From Syntrophotalea acetylenica (GTDB lineage Bacteria > Desulfobacterota > Desulfuromonadia > Desulfuromonadales > Syntrophotaleaceae): a DNA stretch of 64,000 bases. Below the pieces are notes generated by a model that saw only the letters and a list, made by a program, of their open reading frames with translations, made no database searches and was not told the DNA's origin. The stretch spans positions 1,234,001 to 1,298,000 of the forward strand of contig NZ_CP015455.1 in NCBI RefSeq assembly GCF_001888165.1, written 5' to 3'. Within the stretch, counting starts at the first letter, position 1. The number at the start of each line of letters is the position of its first letter. A program made the translations under genes and the position numbers. This document shows positions 47,483 to 57,817 of the stretch, one piece after another.

Positions 47483-49336
47483 ATGAGTTTGGTCGGGCAA
47501 CTGGCGGATCTCAGATTGGATGACATACTTAAAATCATCCATCTCAGTCGAAAATCCGGTCAATTGACGGTTAGTGACCGGGACCAGGTTTGGAACATCG
47601 CTTTCTGGCATGGAGAGGTGGTGCGCCTCTCTTCTCTGCACCTGGTGCCCCACCTGGCTGCCGAACTTGAGGCTCGGGATGTGCTGGAAAAAGACCTTCT
47701 GGAGCGGGCCTCCGAACTTTTTTCCAGCGACCCCGCCGGTGACCTTCGGCGGGTTCTGGTCGGGTGTTTCAGTCTTGCTCCGCAGCTGGTCAACGATGTT
47801 TTTCAACCGCTGGCACGGCGCCTGCTGCAGCAGTTGGCATCCTGGACCGAAGGACAGTTCTGTTTTGATCTGTGGGAGGATGTTGACAGGTTGCCTGCCA
47901 CCGAAGCGGTGCCCCATCTTTTGCTTGGCGACCGGCTGGAATCTGCGCCGTCGTCACCCATGTCTGCGTCAGATACCCGGCAAAACGATCCTCCGGCCGT
48001 GGCCACCGGCGCTTCGGCCCGGGATATCGAAACAAGCGGCATGCCTCGTGAGGAATTTCCGAATCCGGTCTGGATCGTCGATGACGATCCGTGTCTGCGG
48101 CAGGAACTTGGCAGCTATCTCGACGCGCACGGGTTGCACGTCGAGCAGTTCGAGACGGCGGCCGATTTCTGGATCCAACTGAAAAAAGCCCGGCTGGAGG
48201 GCATCGTTCCGGCAGCCCTGATCGATCTTGTCATGCCTTGCCTCAACGGCGAGGGCATGCTCGGCGGCCTGGAACTGCTGGAAAAAGTGGTCTGCACCTA
48301 TCCCGATATGCGGGTTCTGCCACTGTCGGATCACCGCAGCTCCGAAGCGGAAGACAAGGCATGGCAGCTGGGGCTGCCCGAGATTTTTTCCAAGCCGCTG
48401 CAGCCGGATATGCCGCGGGATCAGTGGCGGCGCGCCGTTGAAACCCTGGGGCGCAGCCTGTTTCTGTCTTTGCGCGCTGTTGCCGGGTCACCTGTCCCTG
48501 AGAATATTTCTCCGTCAGTTGCGACCTCCGACCGCGAGCGGCAAGGCTCCGGGAACGGTGTGCAAAGAGGTTTTCGGAATTCGCCCGGCCTGCATCTGCT
48601 CAAGGGAATGCTGGAGGAGCTGAACAATCCCTGTCTGGGCGGTGGCATCATTTTGCTGGTGCTGCGCTTTGCCAGTGAAGTGATGAACCGTGCCGTCATT
48701 TTTTCAGTGAAACAGGATCAGATCGTCGGAATCGGGCAGTTTGGCGTGGCACTGGCGGGGGGTGACACGAACCATGCCATTCGAAACATTGTCATTCCCC
48801 GGGACAGCGATTCCATCCTGAGCCGCATGCTGTGCAGTCCGCAGTCCATGCGCGCGCGCTTTGGCGATGGCAGATGGGATCGCTTTCTAGCGCAGGCTCT
48901 GGGGGGGGAATTCCCGAGGATATCTTTCTGGGGCCGGTTTTCAGCGAGGGGCGCGTCGTTGCCATTCTGTACGGGGACAATCTACCGGAACATCGACCTG
49001 TCGGAAATACCGAAGCGCTGGAGATTTTTCTTTCCCAGGCAGGCCTGGCCATGGAAAAAGCCCTCCTGGAGGAGCGACTTCAGGTTAGCCGGACCGGTTT
49101 GCAAGGCGCCTGACGGAAGCTTTCCGGACATCGGGGTGGCAGTAAAGATGATGGAGAAAAGTGTCATGGATCGGTTTCCAATTGCCCCAACCCTGATCCG
49201 CGGCAGTGCCTTGAAGTACGAGCAGCCTGTGAGCGCGCTGCCTGTGGCCCTTGGTGAGGGTAGTGCAGGAAGCTGTCATCATGATCGCCACGACATTCCT
49301 TTTTCCGCCGGATCCTGTGAAAAACAGTGCCTGTAA
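47483..49336 (+). CDS. DUF4388 - receiver - GAF-like protein, frameshift in G8 tract
   Basis: Start ATG 47483. Residues 1-130 are a DUF4388/PATAN-like domain (GQLADLRLDDILKIIHLSRK), about 195-320 a receiver domain (VWIVDDDP, LIDLVMPCLNGEG) whose downstream Lys is in FSKPLQ, and the C-terminus a GAF-like domain. At the run of eight G at 48901-48908 the frame leaves the family sequence and ends at 49336 with low-quality residues. The alternative frame continues GIPEDIFLGPVFSEGRVVAI and reaches LSQAGLAMEKALLEERLQ before TGA at 49111-49113. The functional end is therefore probably 49113. Confidence 0.75.
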   Translation: MSLVGQLADLRLDDILKIIHLSRKSGQLTVSDRDQVWNIAFWHGEVVRLSSLHLVPHLAAELEARDVLEKDLLERASELFSSDPAGDLRRVLVGCFSLAPQLVNDVFQPLARRLLQQLASWTEGQFCFDLWEDVDRLPATEAVPHLLLGDRLESAPSSPMSASDTRQNDPPAVATGASARDIETSGMPREEFPNPVWIVDDDPCLRQELGSYLDAHGLHVEQFETAADFWIQLKKARLEGIVPAALIDLVMPCLNGEGMLGGLELLEKVVCTYPDMRVLPLSDHRSSEAEDKAWQLGLPEIFSKPLQPDMPRDQWRRAVETLGRSLFLSLRAVAGSPVPENISPSVATSDRERQGSGNGVQRGFRNSPGLHLLKGMLEELNNPCLGGGIILLVLRFASEVMNRAVIFSVKQDQIVGIGQFGVALAGGDTNHAIRNIVIPRDSDSILSRMLCSPQSMRARFGDGRWDRFLAQALGGEFPRISFWGRFSARGASLPFCTGTIYRNIDLSEIPKRWRFFFPRQAWPWKKPSWRSDFRLAGPVCKAPDGSFPDIGVAVKMMEKSVMDRFPIAPTLIRGSALKYEQPVSALPVALGEGSAGSCHHDRHDIPFSAGSCEKQCL

Positions 49337-49392
49337 GTTATGAAGAAGTCTCGAAAAGGGCTTTTTCAGCCATCCGACAAAGGGAGGAAAAT

Positions 49393-49761
49393 GTGCCCAG
49401 GAAAAGAATCCTGATTGTTGAGGACGAGGATAGTCTGTTGCGGCTCGAGAGTATCCTGTTGACTTCCAGGGGGTATGAAGTCAGGGGCGTCTCCAATGGC
49501 CAGGCGGCCCTCGAGGCTATTGCGACGGACAAGCCGGATCTTGTACTGCTGGATATCATGCTGCCCGAAATTGATGGCTTCGAGGTGTGTCGGAGGATCA
49601 AATTCGCTGCGGAAACCCGCCATATCCCGGTTATCATGCTGACGGCGAGGAAGTGCCAGGATGATTTTTCCCGCGGACAGGAGGTCGGTGCCGACTGGTA
49701 TATCACCAAGCCCTTCAAGTCCGCCATGGTTATCGAGACGATCCAGAGGTTTCTGCCGTGA
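49393..49761 (+). CDS. CheY-like single-domain response regulator
   Basis: 122 residues from GTG 49393 (GGGAGG five bases upstream). Receiver only: acidic pair in LIVEDED, phospho-acceptor Asp in LVLLDIMLPEIDG, Thr in VIMLTA and Lys in YITKPFK. No output domain; a diffusible phospho-carrier. Between a DUF4388 protein and a GAF protein, with which it probably forms a signalling group. Confidence 0.88.
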   Translation: MPRKRILIVEDEDSLLRLESILLTSRGYEVRGVSNGQAALEAIATDKPDLVLLDIMLPEIDGFEVCRRIKFAAETRHIPVIMLTARKCQDDFSRGQEVGADWYITKPFKSAMVIETIQRFLP

Positions 49762-49841
49762 GGCGGAGAAACCGGATGCCGCCCAGTTATCAAGGGTAGG
49801 GGGCCTGCATACCGGTTGTTGCCTGTTGCCATGGAGAGGCG

Positions 49842-50663
49842 ATGATTCAGAGAGAGGACCAGGGGAAGTTGCTTCAACGTGCTGAAGAATTCATGCAGGT
49901 TTTCAAAAAAGGTGCGGATTTCACCCAGGAGCTGATGCGTGAGAATGAAAAGCTGCGTTACCGCCTGGTGCAGCTCGAAGAGCAGAGTCGCCTGGCTTCT
50001 TGCGCCGGGCAGGCTTTGCGCGAAGTGGAGATGCTTAAAGCCCGGATCGTCGACCTGGAGCGGGAAAAAAACGAAATTCTGCAGCGCATAAAGCTGGTTG
50101 AGTCTGAAAATATTGATTTTGCCAACCGTTATGTCGAGATCGAGGCCGAAAACAACAGCCTGGCCAGGCTTTATATTGCGACCTATCAGTTGCATGCAAC
50201 CCTCGACTTTCGCGAAGTCTTGAAAATTATCTCCGAAATCATCATCAATCTGATTGGCGGGGAAGAGTTTGCCATTTTTCTGCTTGACGAAAATACCGGT
50301 ACCCTACAGGCGATGGCCGGTGAGGGTGTCGTGGTTCAGGATTTGCCGGTATTTGCTCTGGGGCAAGGGGTCCCCGGCATGGTAGCCCGGGAAGGCGAAA
50401 GTTTTTTTTCCGAAACACTGGATGGCCTGGAACCGGAAAAACCGTTGGCCTGCATACCGTTGAAAATCAAGAACCGCGTTATCGGAGTTTTGGCTGTATA
50501 CAGATTGTTTATACAAAAACGCCGATTTGCCGAAATCGACCATGAGCTTTTCACATTGCTGGCGGGACATGCCGCAACCGCCATCTTTGCTTCCAAGCTC
50601 TATTGCGAGTCGGAACGCAAGCTGACAACGATCCAGGGGTTTCTGGATCTGCTCACAAAATAA
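49842..50663 (+). CDS. Coiled-coil GAF domain protein
   Basis: 273 residues. Residues about 1-110 are a continuous charged coiled coil (AEEFMQVFKKGADF through DFANRYVEIEAENNSL). A GAF domain follows (DFREVLKIISEIIINLIGGEEF through FTLLAGHAATAIFASKL). No catalytic domain. Probably a sensor or scaffold for the adjacent receiver proteins. Confidence 0.75.
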   Translation: MIQREDQGKLLQRAEEFMQVFKKGADFTQELMRENEKLRYRLVQLEEQSRLASCAGQALREVEMLKARIVDLEREKNEILQRIKLVESENIDFANRYVEIEAENNSLARLYIATYQLHATLDFREVLKIISEIIINLIGGEEFAIFLLDENTGTLQAMAGEGVVVQDLPVFALGQGVPGMVAREGESFFSETLDGLEPEKPLACIPLKIKNRVIGVLAVYRLFIQKRRFAEIDHELFTLLAGHAATAIFASKLYCESERKLTTIQGFLDLLTK

Positions 50664-50713
50664 CCGCTGCCCGGCCATGGGCTTTGCAGCTTTGAGGCTA
50701 TGCCGTCAGAGGG

Positions 50714-50743
50714 TTGACAATGCCCGGGGCGGTCATGTTAAAT
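50714..50743 (+). promoter_or_regulatory. Candidate infA promoter
   Basis: TTGACA, 18 bases, TTAAAT, about 68 bases before the infA start. Close to the sigma-70 consensus. Confidence 0.6.
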
Positions 50744-50810
50744 AGTGCTGTTTTGCCCACCGGGATTTTATTTACTGATAACGCCCGTTTATTTACCCAA
50801 GGAGGTTGCG

Positions 50811-51029
50811 TTGGCAAAAGAAGAAGCCATTGAAGTTGAAGGGAAGGTCGTCGAACCGCTTCCCAATGCCATGTTCCGCGTCAAGCTGGACAACGGGCAC
50901 ATCATTCTGGCCCATATTTCCGGCAAGATGCGCAAATTCTATATTCGTATTCTGCCGGGAGACCGGGTCACCGTCGAACTTTCTCCCTATGATCTGACGC
51001 GAGGTCGCATCACTTACCGCGAAAAGTAA
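50811..51029 (+). CDS. infA: Translation initiation factor IF-1
   Basis: 72 residues from TTG 50811 (AAGGAGG at 50799-50805), exactly the usual IF-1 length. S1/OB fold: [60 protein letters not shown]. It binds the A site of the 30S subunit during initiation. TTG rather than ATG may temper its own translation. Confidence 0.97.
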   Translation: MAKEEAIEVEGKVVEPLPNAMFRVKLDNGHIILAHISGKMRKFYIRILPGDRVTVELSPYDLTRGRITYREK

Positions 51030-51209
51030 GTAGCTGCCCAGTTTCCAGGTTCGACAGGGCAACGTGCAGTTGCGCCCGCCGGTTTTCTCTGTCATGGCAT
51101 GCTTTATCGGGGATGTGCCGGCTTCGTGAATTTTCGGGATTTTCAGATACCGGCGTCGGCCGGTTTTCCTGTTTATATCGGTATCCGGGCGGATGCCAAG
51201 GGGTTTGGT

Positions 51210-53762
51210 ATGGAAGAACGTTACGACGCCGGCGGCATTGAAGGCAAGTGGCAGGCACATTGGGAAAAAGAGCAGACCTTCAAGGCCGCTCAGGATGGCA
51301 GGGACAAGTACTATCTGCTGGAGATGTTTCCCTATCCTTCCGGGCGCATTCACATGGGTCATGTGCGCAACTATTCCATTGGCGATGTGGTGGCGCGATT
51401 CAAGCGCCTGCAGGGTTTTAATGTCCTCCACCCCATGGGGTGGGACGCTTTTGGCATGCCCGCCGAGAATGCGGCGATCCAGCATGGAACGCATCCCGGT
51501 AAGTGGACCTATGAAAACATCGACAATATGCGGGCCCAGCTCAAGAAAATGGGGTTCTCCTACGATTGGGATCGGGAACTGGCAACCTGTCACCCTGAGT
51601 ACTATCGCTGGGAACAGCTGATATTCCTCAAAATGTTCGAGAAGGGGCTGGCTTACAAGAAAAGCTCTTTCGTTAACTGGTGTCCCGATTGTCAGACGGT
51701 ACTGGCCAACGAGCAGGTCGAAAACGGGGCCTGCTGGCGTTGCGGCATGCTGGTCGAGCAGAAGGAACTGGAGCAGTGGTTTTTCAAGATCACCGATTAC
51801 GCTCAGGAACTGCTGGACGATACCTGTAGACTGTCCGGCTGGCCCGAGCCGGTGCTGACCATGCAGCGCAACTGGATCGGCCGGTCCACCGGCTGCGAGA
51901 TTGCCTTTCCGGTGGCCGATGCGGATCTGCAGATCAGGGTTTTTACCACCCGCCCCGACACCCTTTTCGGCGCTACCTTCATGAGCCTGGCCGCCGAGCA
52001 TCCCATGGTCGCGGACCTGACCACACCGGACCGCAGGGCCGAGGTCGAAGCTTTCGTTGCCCGCGTGCGTACCCAGGACAAAGCCCGGCGCACCAGTGAC
52101 GATTTTGTCAAGGAAGGCGTTTTTACAGGATCTTATGCCATCAACCCGGTTAACGGCCTGCGCCTGCCCGTGTTCCTGGCCAATTTCGTGCTGATGGACT
52201 ACGGCACCGGAGCGGTCATGGCGGTACCTACCCACGACCAGCGTGATTTTGAGTTCGCACGAAAATACGATATTCCCATGGTGTTGGTGATCCAGCCCGA
52301 AAATCAGACGCTCGATGTCGCCGTTATGGACGAAGCCTGGGTCGGTTCGGGATGCCTGGTCAATTCCGGTCCTTTCGACGGGCTGGACAATGAAACCGCC
52401 AAGGAAAAAATCGCTGAATACCTTGAGGCGCAGGGCTTCGGGCGCAAGACCATCAATTATCGCCTGCGCGACTGGGGTGTCTCCCGGCAGCGTTACTGGG
52501 GCACGCCGATACCGATCATTTATTGCCCGCACTGCGGCATCGTTCCCGTTCCGGAAAAGGATCTGCCGGTTGTTCTGCCCATGGACGTCGAAATCAGCGG
52601 CGAGGGCGGCAGCCCCCTGGCACGCCATCAGGCCTTTTTAAAGACGAACTGTCCGACCTGTGGCGGGGATGCGCGCCGGGAAACGGATACCTTCGATACC
52701 TTTGTGGAAAGCTCCTGGTATTTTGCCCGCTACACCTGCCCCCGATTCGACCAGGGGCCCCTGGACCGGGAAGCGGTCGATCACTGGCTGCCGGTAGACC
52801 AGTACATCGGCGGTATCGAACACGCCGTGATGCACCTGCTTTATGCCCGGTTTTTTACCAAGGTCATGCGGGATCTGGGCATGCTCTCCCAGGATGAGCC
52901 CTTCAGGAACCTGCTGACGCAGGGCATGGTCTGCATGGACACGGTTTCCTGTCCCGCGCATGGGTGGCTGTTTCCGGAGCAAGCCGTCGATGGCAAGTGC
53001 AGCCTGTGCGGTGCCAGCGTTAAAACCGGCCGTACCGAAAAGATGAGCAAATCGAAGAAAAACGTCGTCGACCCCGATCAGCTCATCGCACGCTACGGGG
53101 CCGATACGGCGCGGCTTTTCTCCTTGTTCGCCGCGCCGCCGGAAAAGGATCTGGAGTGGAACGAACAGGGGGTGGAGGGGTGCTACCGGTTTCTGCATCG
53201 GGTCTGGCGTGCGGTTTATGATAACCTTGAGCGGATTGCCGGAGCCGATATCCTTCCGGAGGTCGACGGCGCGGCCAGGGATCTGCGGCGCCAGGTGCAC
53301 CGGACCATTAAAAAGGTGACTGAAGACATCGATGGACGTTTTCATTTCAACACGGCCATTGCTTCGGTTATGGAACTGGTCAATGCCGTTTACGGATTCG
53401 AGGAAAAGGCGCGCCATCCCGGCGTCATGCGCGAGGCTCTCGAAGCGACGGTGCGGCTTCTCGCGCCTTTTGTGCCTCATATCTGCGAAGAATTGTGGAC
53501 CTGCCTGGGGCATGCCGGGGGGATCGAAAGCGCCGGATGGCCCGATTGGGACGAAACAGCTTTGGTGGAGGACAGTAAAACCATTGTCGTGCAGGTCAAC
53601 GGCAAGGTGCGCGGCAAGGTGACGGTCGCAGCCGACGCGGACGAGGCGTCTCTGCGGCAGGCTGCCCTCGAGGAGAGCAATGTGGCCCGGTTTCTGGAAG
53701 GAAAAACAGTGCGCAAAGTGGTGGTGGTTCCCAGCCGTCTGGTGAACATCGTGGCCTCATGA
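51210..53762 (+). CDS. leuS: Leucyl-tRNA synthetase
   Basis: 850 residues from ATG 51210. Class I signature [15 protein letters not shown] (HIGH as HMGH), KMSKSKKN near residue 612, and the editing domain insert between ([27 protein letters not shown]). A zinc-binding region is seen around [14 protein letters not shown] and CWRCG. Longer in-frame starts upstream add 37 residues without homology. Its stop overlaps lptE (ATGA). Confidence 0.97.
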   Translation: MEERYDAGGIEGKWQAHWEKEQTFKAAQDGRDKYYLLEMFPYPSGRIHMGHVRNYSIGDVVARFKRLQGFNVLHPMGWDAFGMPAENAAIQHGTHPGKWTYENIDNMRAQLKKMGFSYDWDRELATCHPEYYRWEQLIFLKMFEKGLAYKKSSFVNWCPDCQTVLANEQVENGACWRCGMLVEQKELEQWFFKITDYAQELLDDTCRLSGWPEPVLTMQRNWIGRSTGCEIAFPVADADLQIRVFTTRPDTLFGATFMSLAAEHPMVADLTTPDRRAEVEAFVARVRTQDKARRTSDDFVKEGVFTGSYAINPVNGLRLPVFLANFVLMDYGTGAVMAVPTHDQRDFEFARKYDIPMVLVIQPENQTLDVAVMDEAWVGSGCLVNSGPFDGLDNETAKEKIAEYLEAQGFGRKTINYRLRDWGVSRQRYWGTPIPIIYCPHCGIVPVPEKDLPVVLPMDVEISGEGGSPLARHQAFLKTNCPTCGGDARRETDTFDTFVESSWYFARYTCPRFDQGPLDREAVDHWLPVDQYIGGIEHAVMHLLYARFFTKVMRDLGMLSQDEPFRNLLTQGMVCMDTVSCPAHGWLFPEQAVDGKCSLCGASVKTGRTEKMSKSKKNVVDPDQLIARYGADTARLFSLFAAPPEKDLEWNEQGVEGCYRFLHRVWRAVYDNLERIAGADILPEVDGAARDLRRQVHRTIKKVTEDIDGRFHFNTAIASVMELVNAVYGFEEKARHPGVMREALEATVRLLAPFVPHICEELWTCLGHAGGIESAGWPDWDETALVEDSKTIVVQVNGKVRGKVTVAADADEASLRQAALEESNVARFLEGKTVRKVVVVPSRLVNIVAS

Positions 53763-54271
53763 CGCGGCGCATTTTCGCCATTGGCGTTCTGCTCGCCGGC
53801 CTGTTCGGCTGCGGCTATCATTTACAGGGGCGGGGGGATACGCTGCCCGGCGGCGTTCGTTACGTTCATGTGGCCATTTTCCGCAACGCCACCTACGAGC
53901 CGTTCCTGGAGAATGCCGTTACCAATGCGCTGATCGACCGGTTGGCAAGCAGCCCTGGGGTGGAGCTCGTTGCGAATCCGGATATGGCCGACGCCGTCCT
54001 GACCGGCTCCGTCACCCGGTACACAAACAGCTCTTTGTCCTATGACGGCAATGACCGGATCGCCGAATACCGGGCCCGCATGACCGTCGAGGCCGCCTTG
54101 CGACATGCCGATACGGCCCAGATTCTCTGGAAGGGCACATCGCATGGCACCGAAGACTACCTGGCGAGCGCCGACAAGGCTCAGGAAGATGATCGGGAAG
54201 AAGCCGCGGTTGCGGAAGTCGCCCGGCGTCTCGCCGACGAACTCTATTCCCGCATGATCGATGATTTCTGA
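53759..54271 (+). CDS. lptE: LPS-assembly lipoprotein LptE
   Basis: 170 residues. Signal peptide with lipobox LFGC (Cys at residue 18), then [20 protein letters not shown] as in LptE/RlpB, and a C-terminal charged helix. It sits in the outer membrane as the plug partner of LptD and places LPS in the outer leaflet. Between leuS and holA, the same order as in many proteobacteria. It implies the organism has an LPS-bearing outer membrane. Confidence 0.92.
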   Translation: MTRRIFAIGVLLAGLFGCGYHLQGRGDTLPGGVRYVHVAIFRNATYEPFLENAVTNALIDRLASSPGVELVANPDMADAVLTGSVTRYTNSSLSYDGNDRIAEYRARMTVEAALRHADTAQILWKGTSHGTEDYLASADKAQEDDREEAAVAEVARRLADELYSRMIDDF

Positions 54272-54311
54272 GCGTTCAATCATTGCGGCACGACAGTGAT
54301 GGGGATGCCCG

Positions 54312-55328
54312 GTGACACCTGGTGAACTGCAAAAGCGCTTGCGGGAAAAATCTCTGCCGAACCTGTTGCTGCTGTACGGGGAGGAGCCCTTCTTCGTCGA
54401 CCGTACGCTGCGCGAGATTATCGAGCAGACGGTTCCTGCCGAGGCGCGCGATTTCAATCTGGAAATATTTCATGGCAAGGGCTGTCGGGTTGCCACTGTG
54501 CTGGATGCGGCCCGCACCCTGCCTGTTTTCAGCCCCCGTCGCCTGGTTATTGTCCGCGATCTGCATGCCTTGCCGGCCGATGAACTCGACCGGTTTGTCG
54601 ATTATCTCAAGGATTCCGTGCCGGAAACCGTTCTGGTTTGCACTGCGGAAAAAATCGACGGACGCCGCAAATTTTATCAGGTTTTCAAAAAAAGCGGTGA
54701 ACTGGTCGAGTTCAAAAAGCTTTATGAAAACCAGATACCTGCATTCGTTACCGCGCAGGCGCGGGATGCCGGTTACGGTTTCACCGAGGAAGGCCTGGCC
54801 CTTTTCTGCACCAGGGTTGGAGTCAGCCTTCAGGAAATTCATGGTGAAATCGGCAAATTGCGCAATTATCTCGGCGTTCGCAACGTGGCGGAAGCGGCCG
54901 ACGTCATGGCCGTGGTGTCCGATAGCAGGGTCGGCAGTGTTTTTGATCTGGGCGATGCCTTGGGGAAAGGGGACTGCGCTACCGCCTTGAGCCTGCTGCA
55001 TCGGTTATTGGCCGATGGCGTCGCGCCGCTGCTGATTCTGAATATGATTACCCGTCATTTTCGTCAGTTGTGGAAGGCCCATGAGTTGCTGCTGCAACGT
55101 GTGCAGGAAAAGGAGATCGCCCGGCGCATTGGTATCAACCCCTATTTTCTCAACGCGCTGCTGGCTCAGGCGCGGCGCATCCCCGGGGATGCATTCCGGG
55201 GTGTTTTTGAAGCACTTCTGGAAACCGATCTTGCTCTTAAATCCTCCGGGTCTTCCGATGCCGCCGTGCTTGAGATACTGGTATTCAGATTAACGCCGGA
55301 GGGTGTTTCCCGGCAGGGTTCGTCATGA
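54312..55328 (+). CDS. holA: DNA polymerase III delta subunit
   Basis: 338 residues from GTG 54312. Clamp-loader fold: LLLLYGEEPFFVDRTLREI, RLVIVRDLHALPADELD, and the C-terminal collar (LSLLHRLLADGVAPLLILNM). It opens the beta clamp at the replication fork. Follows lptE after 40 bases; the operon ends in the terminator at 55371. Confidence 0.93.
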   Translation: MTPGELQKRLREKSLPNLLLLYGEEPFFVDRTLREIIEQTVPAEARDFNLEIFHGKGCRVATVLDAARTLPVFSPRRLVIVRDLHALPADELDRFVDYLKDSVPETVLVCTAEKIDGRRKFYQVFKKSGELVEFKKLYENQIPAFVTAQARDAGYGFTEEGLALFCTRVGVSLQEIHGEIGKLRNYLGVRNVAEAADVMAVVSDSRVGSVFDLGDALGKGDCATALSLLHRLLADGVAPLLILNMITRHFRQLWKAHELLLQRVQEKEIARRIGINPYFLNALLAQARRIPGDAFRGVFEALLETDLALKSSGSSDAAVLEILVFRLTPEGVSRQGSS

Positions 55329-55370
55329 CCGGTTTCGCCAGGGTTGTGACGACACCGGTATCCAGAAATG

Positions 55371-55397
55371 AAAAAGGGGCCATAACGGCCCCTTTTT
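55371..55397. terminator. Bidirectional terminator between holA and rpsT
   Basis: Perfect 11-bp stem AAAAAGGGGCC / GGCCCCTTTTT, loop ATAAC. A-run and T-run make it symmetric. Confidence 0.92.
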
Positions 55398-55421
55398 CCT
55401 GTGCTTTTCCGGGATATGTTT

Positions 55422-55685
55422 TCAGCCCAGGGTGTTAATCAGTTTGGCCAAACGCGAGATCTTGCGGCTGGCGGTTGCTTTGTGAATGACGCCCTTGGTG
55501 GCTGCCTTGTCGATAAAGGGTACGGCGCGCTCCAGGGCGGCCTTTGCTTCATCCTGGTTACCGGCGGCGACCGCAGCCCGAACCTGTTTGACAAAAGTGC
55601 GCATGCTGCTGCGAATATGCGTATTGCGGGCGTTGCGTACCGCGGCCTGACGGTTTCTTTTCAGAGCGGATTTGTGGTTAGCCAA
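55422..55685 (-). CDS. rpsT: 30S ribosomal protein S20
   Basis: 87 residues from TTG 55685 (GGAGGA upstream). The start [18 protein letters not shown], the helical basic body and the end [13 protein letters not shown] are S20. A primary binder of the 16S rRNA 5' domain. Non-ATG starts are common for rpsT and are linked to its feedback control. Confidence 0.96.
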   Translation of the reverse strand: MANHKSALKRNRQAAVRNARNTHIRSSMRTFVKQVRAAVAAGNQDEAKAALERAVPFIDKAATKGVIHKATASRKISRLAKLINTLG

Positions 55686-55957
55686 GGTGTTCCTCCGTTT
55701 CGGGATTCGATGGATAGTGGTTTGGGGTCGATAGCGTATCAAGTGCCTGTTGAACAGTCGCGGATGCTGCTCTGTTCTGTCTAAGCGGCGATACGCAAGG
55801 TCTTATAGCACCGGGCGACTCAATAGTCAAGTTAATGCAGTATAACATAAACAAAAAAAGTAGTTCATTTTCAGAGTATTACGCTGTCATTGAGCAGGAT
55901 TAACGTAAAATAATCCCATTTGGTGCGTCGGCGGATCATCGGGGCGGGCAGATTTAT

Positions 55958-57544
55958 ATGAGGGAGAAAACGGAAATAGCCAGAGCGACCGGCATCATGG
56001 GGATTGCTACAGCCCTCAGCCGGGTCTTCGGGTTGGTGCGCGATGTGGTGGTGGCCCGATTGTTTGGCGCCGGTTTTGGCGCCGACGCTTTTTTTATGGC
56101 CTTCACCATCCCCAATCTGTTGCGGCGATTTTTTGCGGAAGGTTCCCTGACCGCAGCCTTCGTTCCGACCTTTTCCCGGGTCCATCATGAGCAGGGGGCC
56201 GATGAGGGACGCAGGGTCGCCAATATCTGTCTGACCCTGTTGCTGCTGGTCATGACGGGTGTTACGCTGTGCGGTCTGCTGGCTTCTCCCTGGATCGTCC
56301 GTCTGATCGGATACGGATTCAGCGAGATTCCCGGCAAGCTGGAACTTACCAATTTTCTCAACCGGCTGATGTTTCCCTATATTTTCTTTGTCAGCCTGTT
56401 GGCTTTGATTACCGGTGTTCTCAATGTGCTGGGGCATTATTTCTGGCCGGCGGTATCGCCGGTACTGCTGAATCTTGCGATGATTGCATCGGCGGTGCTG
56501 CTGGCCGGTTCCTTCGATGCTCCTGTAACGGCGCTTGCCATCGGGGTGTTGGTTGGCGGCTTTCTGCAGCTGGTCATACAGTTTCCCGTTGCCAGGCGTT
56601 ACGGGTTGCGGTTTCGCCCTGATTTCCATTTCCGCCATCCGGCCGTGCGACGTGTGGTTCGTTTGATGCTGCCGGGTCTGGCCGGGGTGGCCATTTATCA
56701 GATCAATATCGTTGTGACAAGGCTGTTGGCTTCGTTTCTTGCCGAGGGCAGTGTCTCCTACCTTTACTTCGGCCAGCGGCTGTTCGAGTTCCCCCAGGGT
56801 ATCTTCGTGGTCTCCCTGGCCCAGGCGGTTCTGCCCGCCATGAGCCGTCAGGTTGCCATCGGGGATCAGTCCGGTTTCAAGGAGTCGCTGCGTTACGCGC
56901 TGGTGCTTATCTGTCTGGTGACCCTGCCTGCCGCAGCCGGCCTGGTGCTTTGTTCGGTGCCAGTTTACAGTCTGTTTTTCATGCGTGGCGCCTTTTCCTA
57001 CAATGATGTCCTGCAGTCGGCTCTGGTTCTGGCCGCCTATGCCCCCGGTCTGCTGTTCGCGGGGGTGAGCAGGGTAGTGGTGCCGAGTTTCTATGCCATG
57101 CATGATACACGCACTCCGGTGTGGGTTTCGTTCTATACCCTGCTGGTCAATGCGGCCCTTGGTCTTTTGCTGATGCGGTTTTATCAGCATGTAGGGCTTG
57201 CGTTGGCACTGACCTTGTCCAGCGTATTCAATTGTTTTGTTCTTTTGTTTCTGCTGCGGCGAAAATTGGGCCCCCTCGGGTTGAAACATGTGCTGCGGTC
57301 CATGCTGCGCATCGTGCCGGGGACTTTGCTGATGGCAGTTTTCGCCTATGCGGTGCTGTATAACGGGCAATGGCAGGTGCCCGGCTCCTTCTGGCCCAAA
57401 CTTTTGCGCCTCGGAACGGCCGTGATTGGCGGTTCCGGGATCTTTTATGCCGTATGTCTCTTCATGCGGGTGCCGGAAGTATCTCAGCTCGCCGGCTTTA
57501 TCCGCCGCAAGACACGCTGGAAGCGCGAGGTCCGGAAAGGTTGA
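55958..57544 (+). CDS. murJ: Lipid II flippase MurJ
   Basis: 528 residues with about 14 membrane helices, MOP superfamily. The start gives TGIMGIATALSRVFGLVRDV followed by VVARLFGAG and FFMAFTIPNLLRRFFAEG, the MurJ signature; LTAAFVPTFSRV and the later YFGQRLFEFPQGIFVVSLAQ are also conserved. It moves lipid II across the inner membrane for peptidoglycan synthesis. Divergent from rpsT. Confidence 0.95.
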   Translation: MREKTEIARATGIMGIATALSRVFGLVRDVVVARLFGAGFGADAFFMAFTIPNLLRRFFAEGSLTAAFVPTFSRVHHEQGADEGRRVANICLTLLLLVMTGVTLCGLLASPWIVRLIGYGFSEIPGKLELTNFLNRLMFPYIFFVSLLALITGVLNVLGHYFWPAVSPVLLNLAMIASAVLLAGSFDAPVTALAIGVLVGGFLQLVIQFPVARRYGLRFRPDFHFRHPAVRRVVRLMLPGLAGVAIYQINIVVTRLLASFLAEGSVSYLYFGQRLFEFPQGIFVVSLAQAVLPAMSRQVAIGDQSGFKESLRYALVLICLVTLPAAAGLVLCSVPVYSLFFMRGAFSYNDVLQSALVLAAYAPGLLFAGVSRVVVPSFYAMHDTRTPVWVSFYTLLVNAALGLLLMRFYQHVGLALALTLSSVFNCFVLLFLLRRKLGPLGLKHVLRSMLRIVPGTLLMAVFAYAVLYNGQWQVPGSFWPKLLRLGTAVIGGSGIFYAVCLFMRVPEVSQLAGFIRRKTRWKREVRKG

Positions 57545-57619
57545 AGCCTCCGGGTCCGATAGCGGTGCAACGGTTTGTTCTTTATCCGAATTTTTTTTGC
57601 TGCTATGATGCGAAAAATA

Positions 57620-57649
57620 TTGACATGGGTGCCCACGTTTTGATATTAC
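57620..57649 (+). promoter_or_regulatory. Candidate promoter of tRNA-Val (and thrS read-through)
   Basis: TTGACA, 18 bases, TATTAC, 21 bases before the tRNA 5' end. Confidence 0.55.
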
Positions 57650-57670
57650 TGTGCCCCGTCGCTGATTTGT

Positions 57671-57745
<75 letters not shown>

Positions 57746-57769
57746 TACTCTACAAACACCGCGCGCAAC

Positions 57770-57795
57770 GAGGCATCTTCGGATGCCTCTTTTTG
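57770..57795 (+). terminator. UUCG-loop terminator between tRNA-Val and thrS
   Basis: GAGGCATC-TTCG-GATGCCTC followed by TTTTT. It ends 22 bases before the thrS ATG, leaving no room for another promoter. Confidence 0.85.
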
Positions 57796-57817
57796 TTCGC
57801 GGAGAAAGTGAGCGGTC

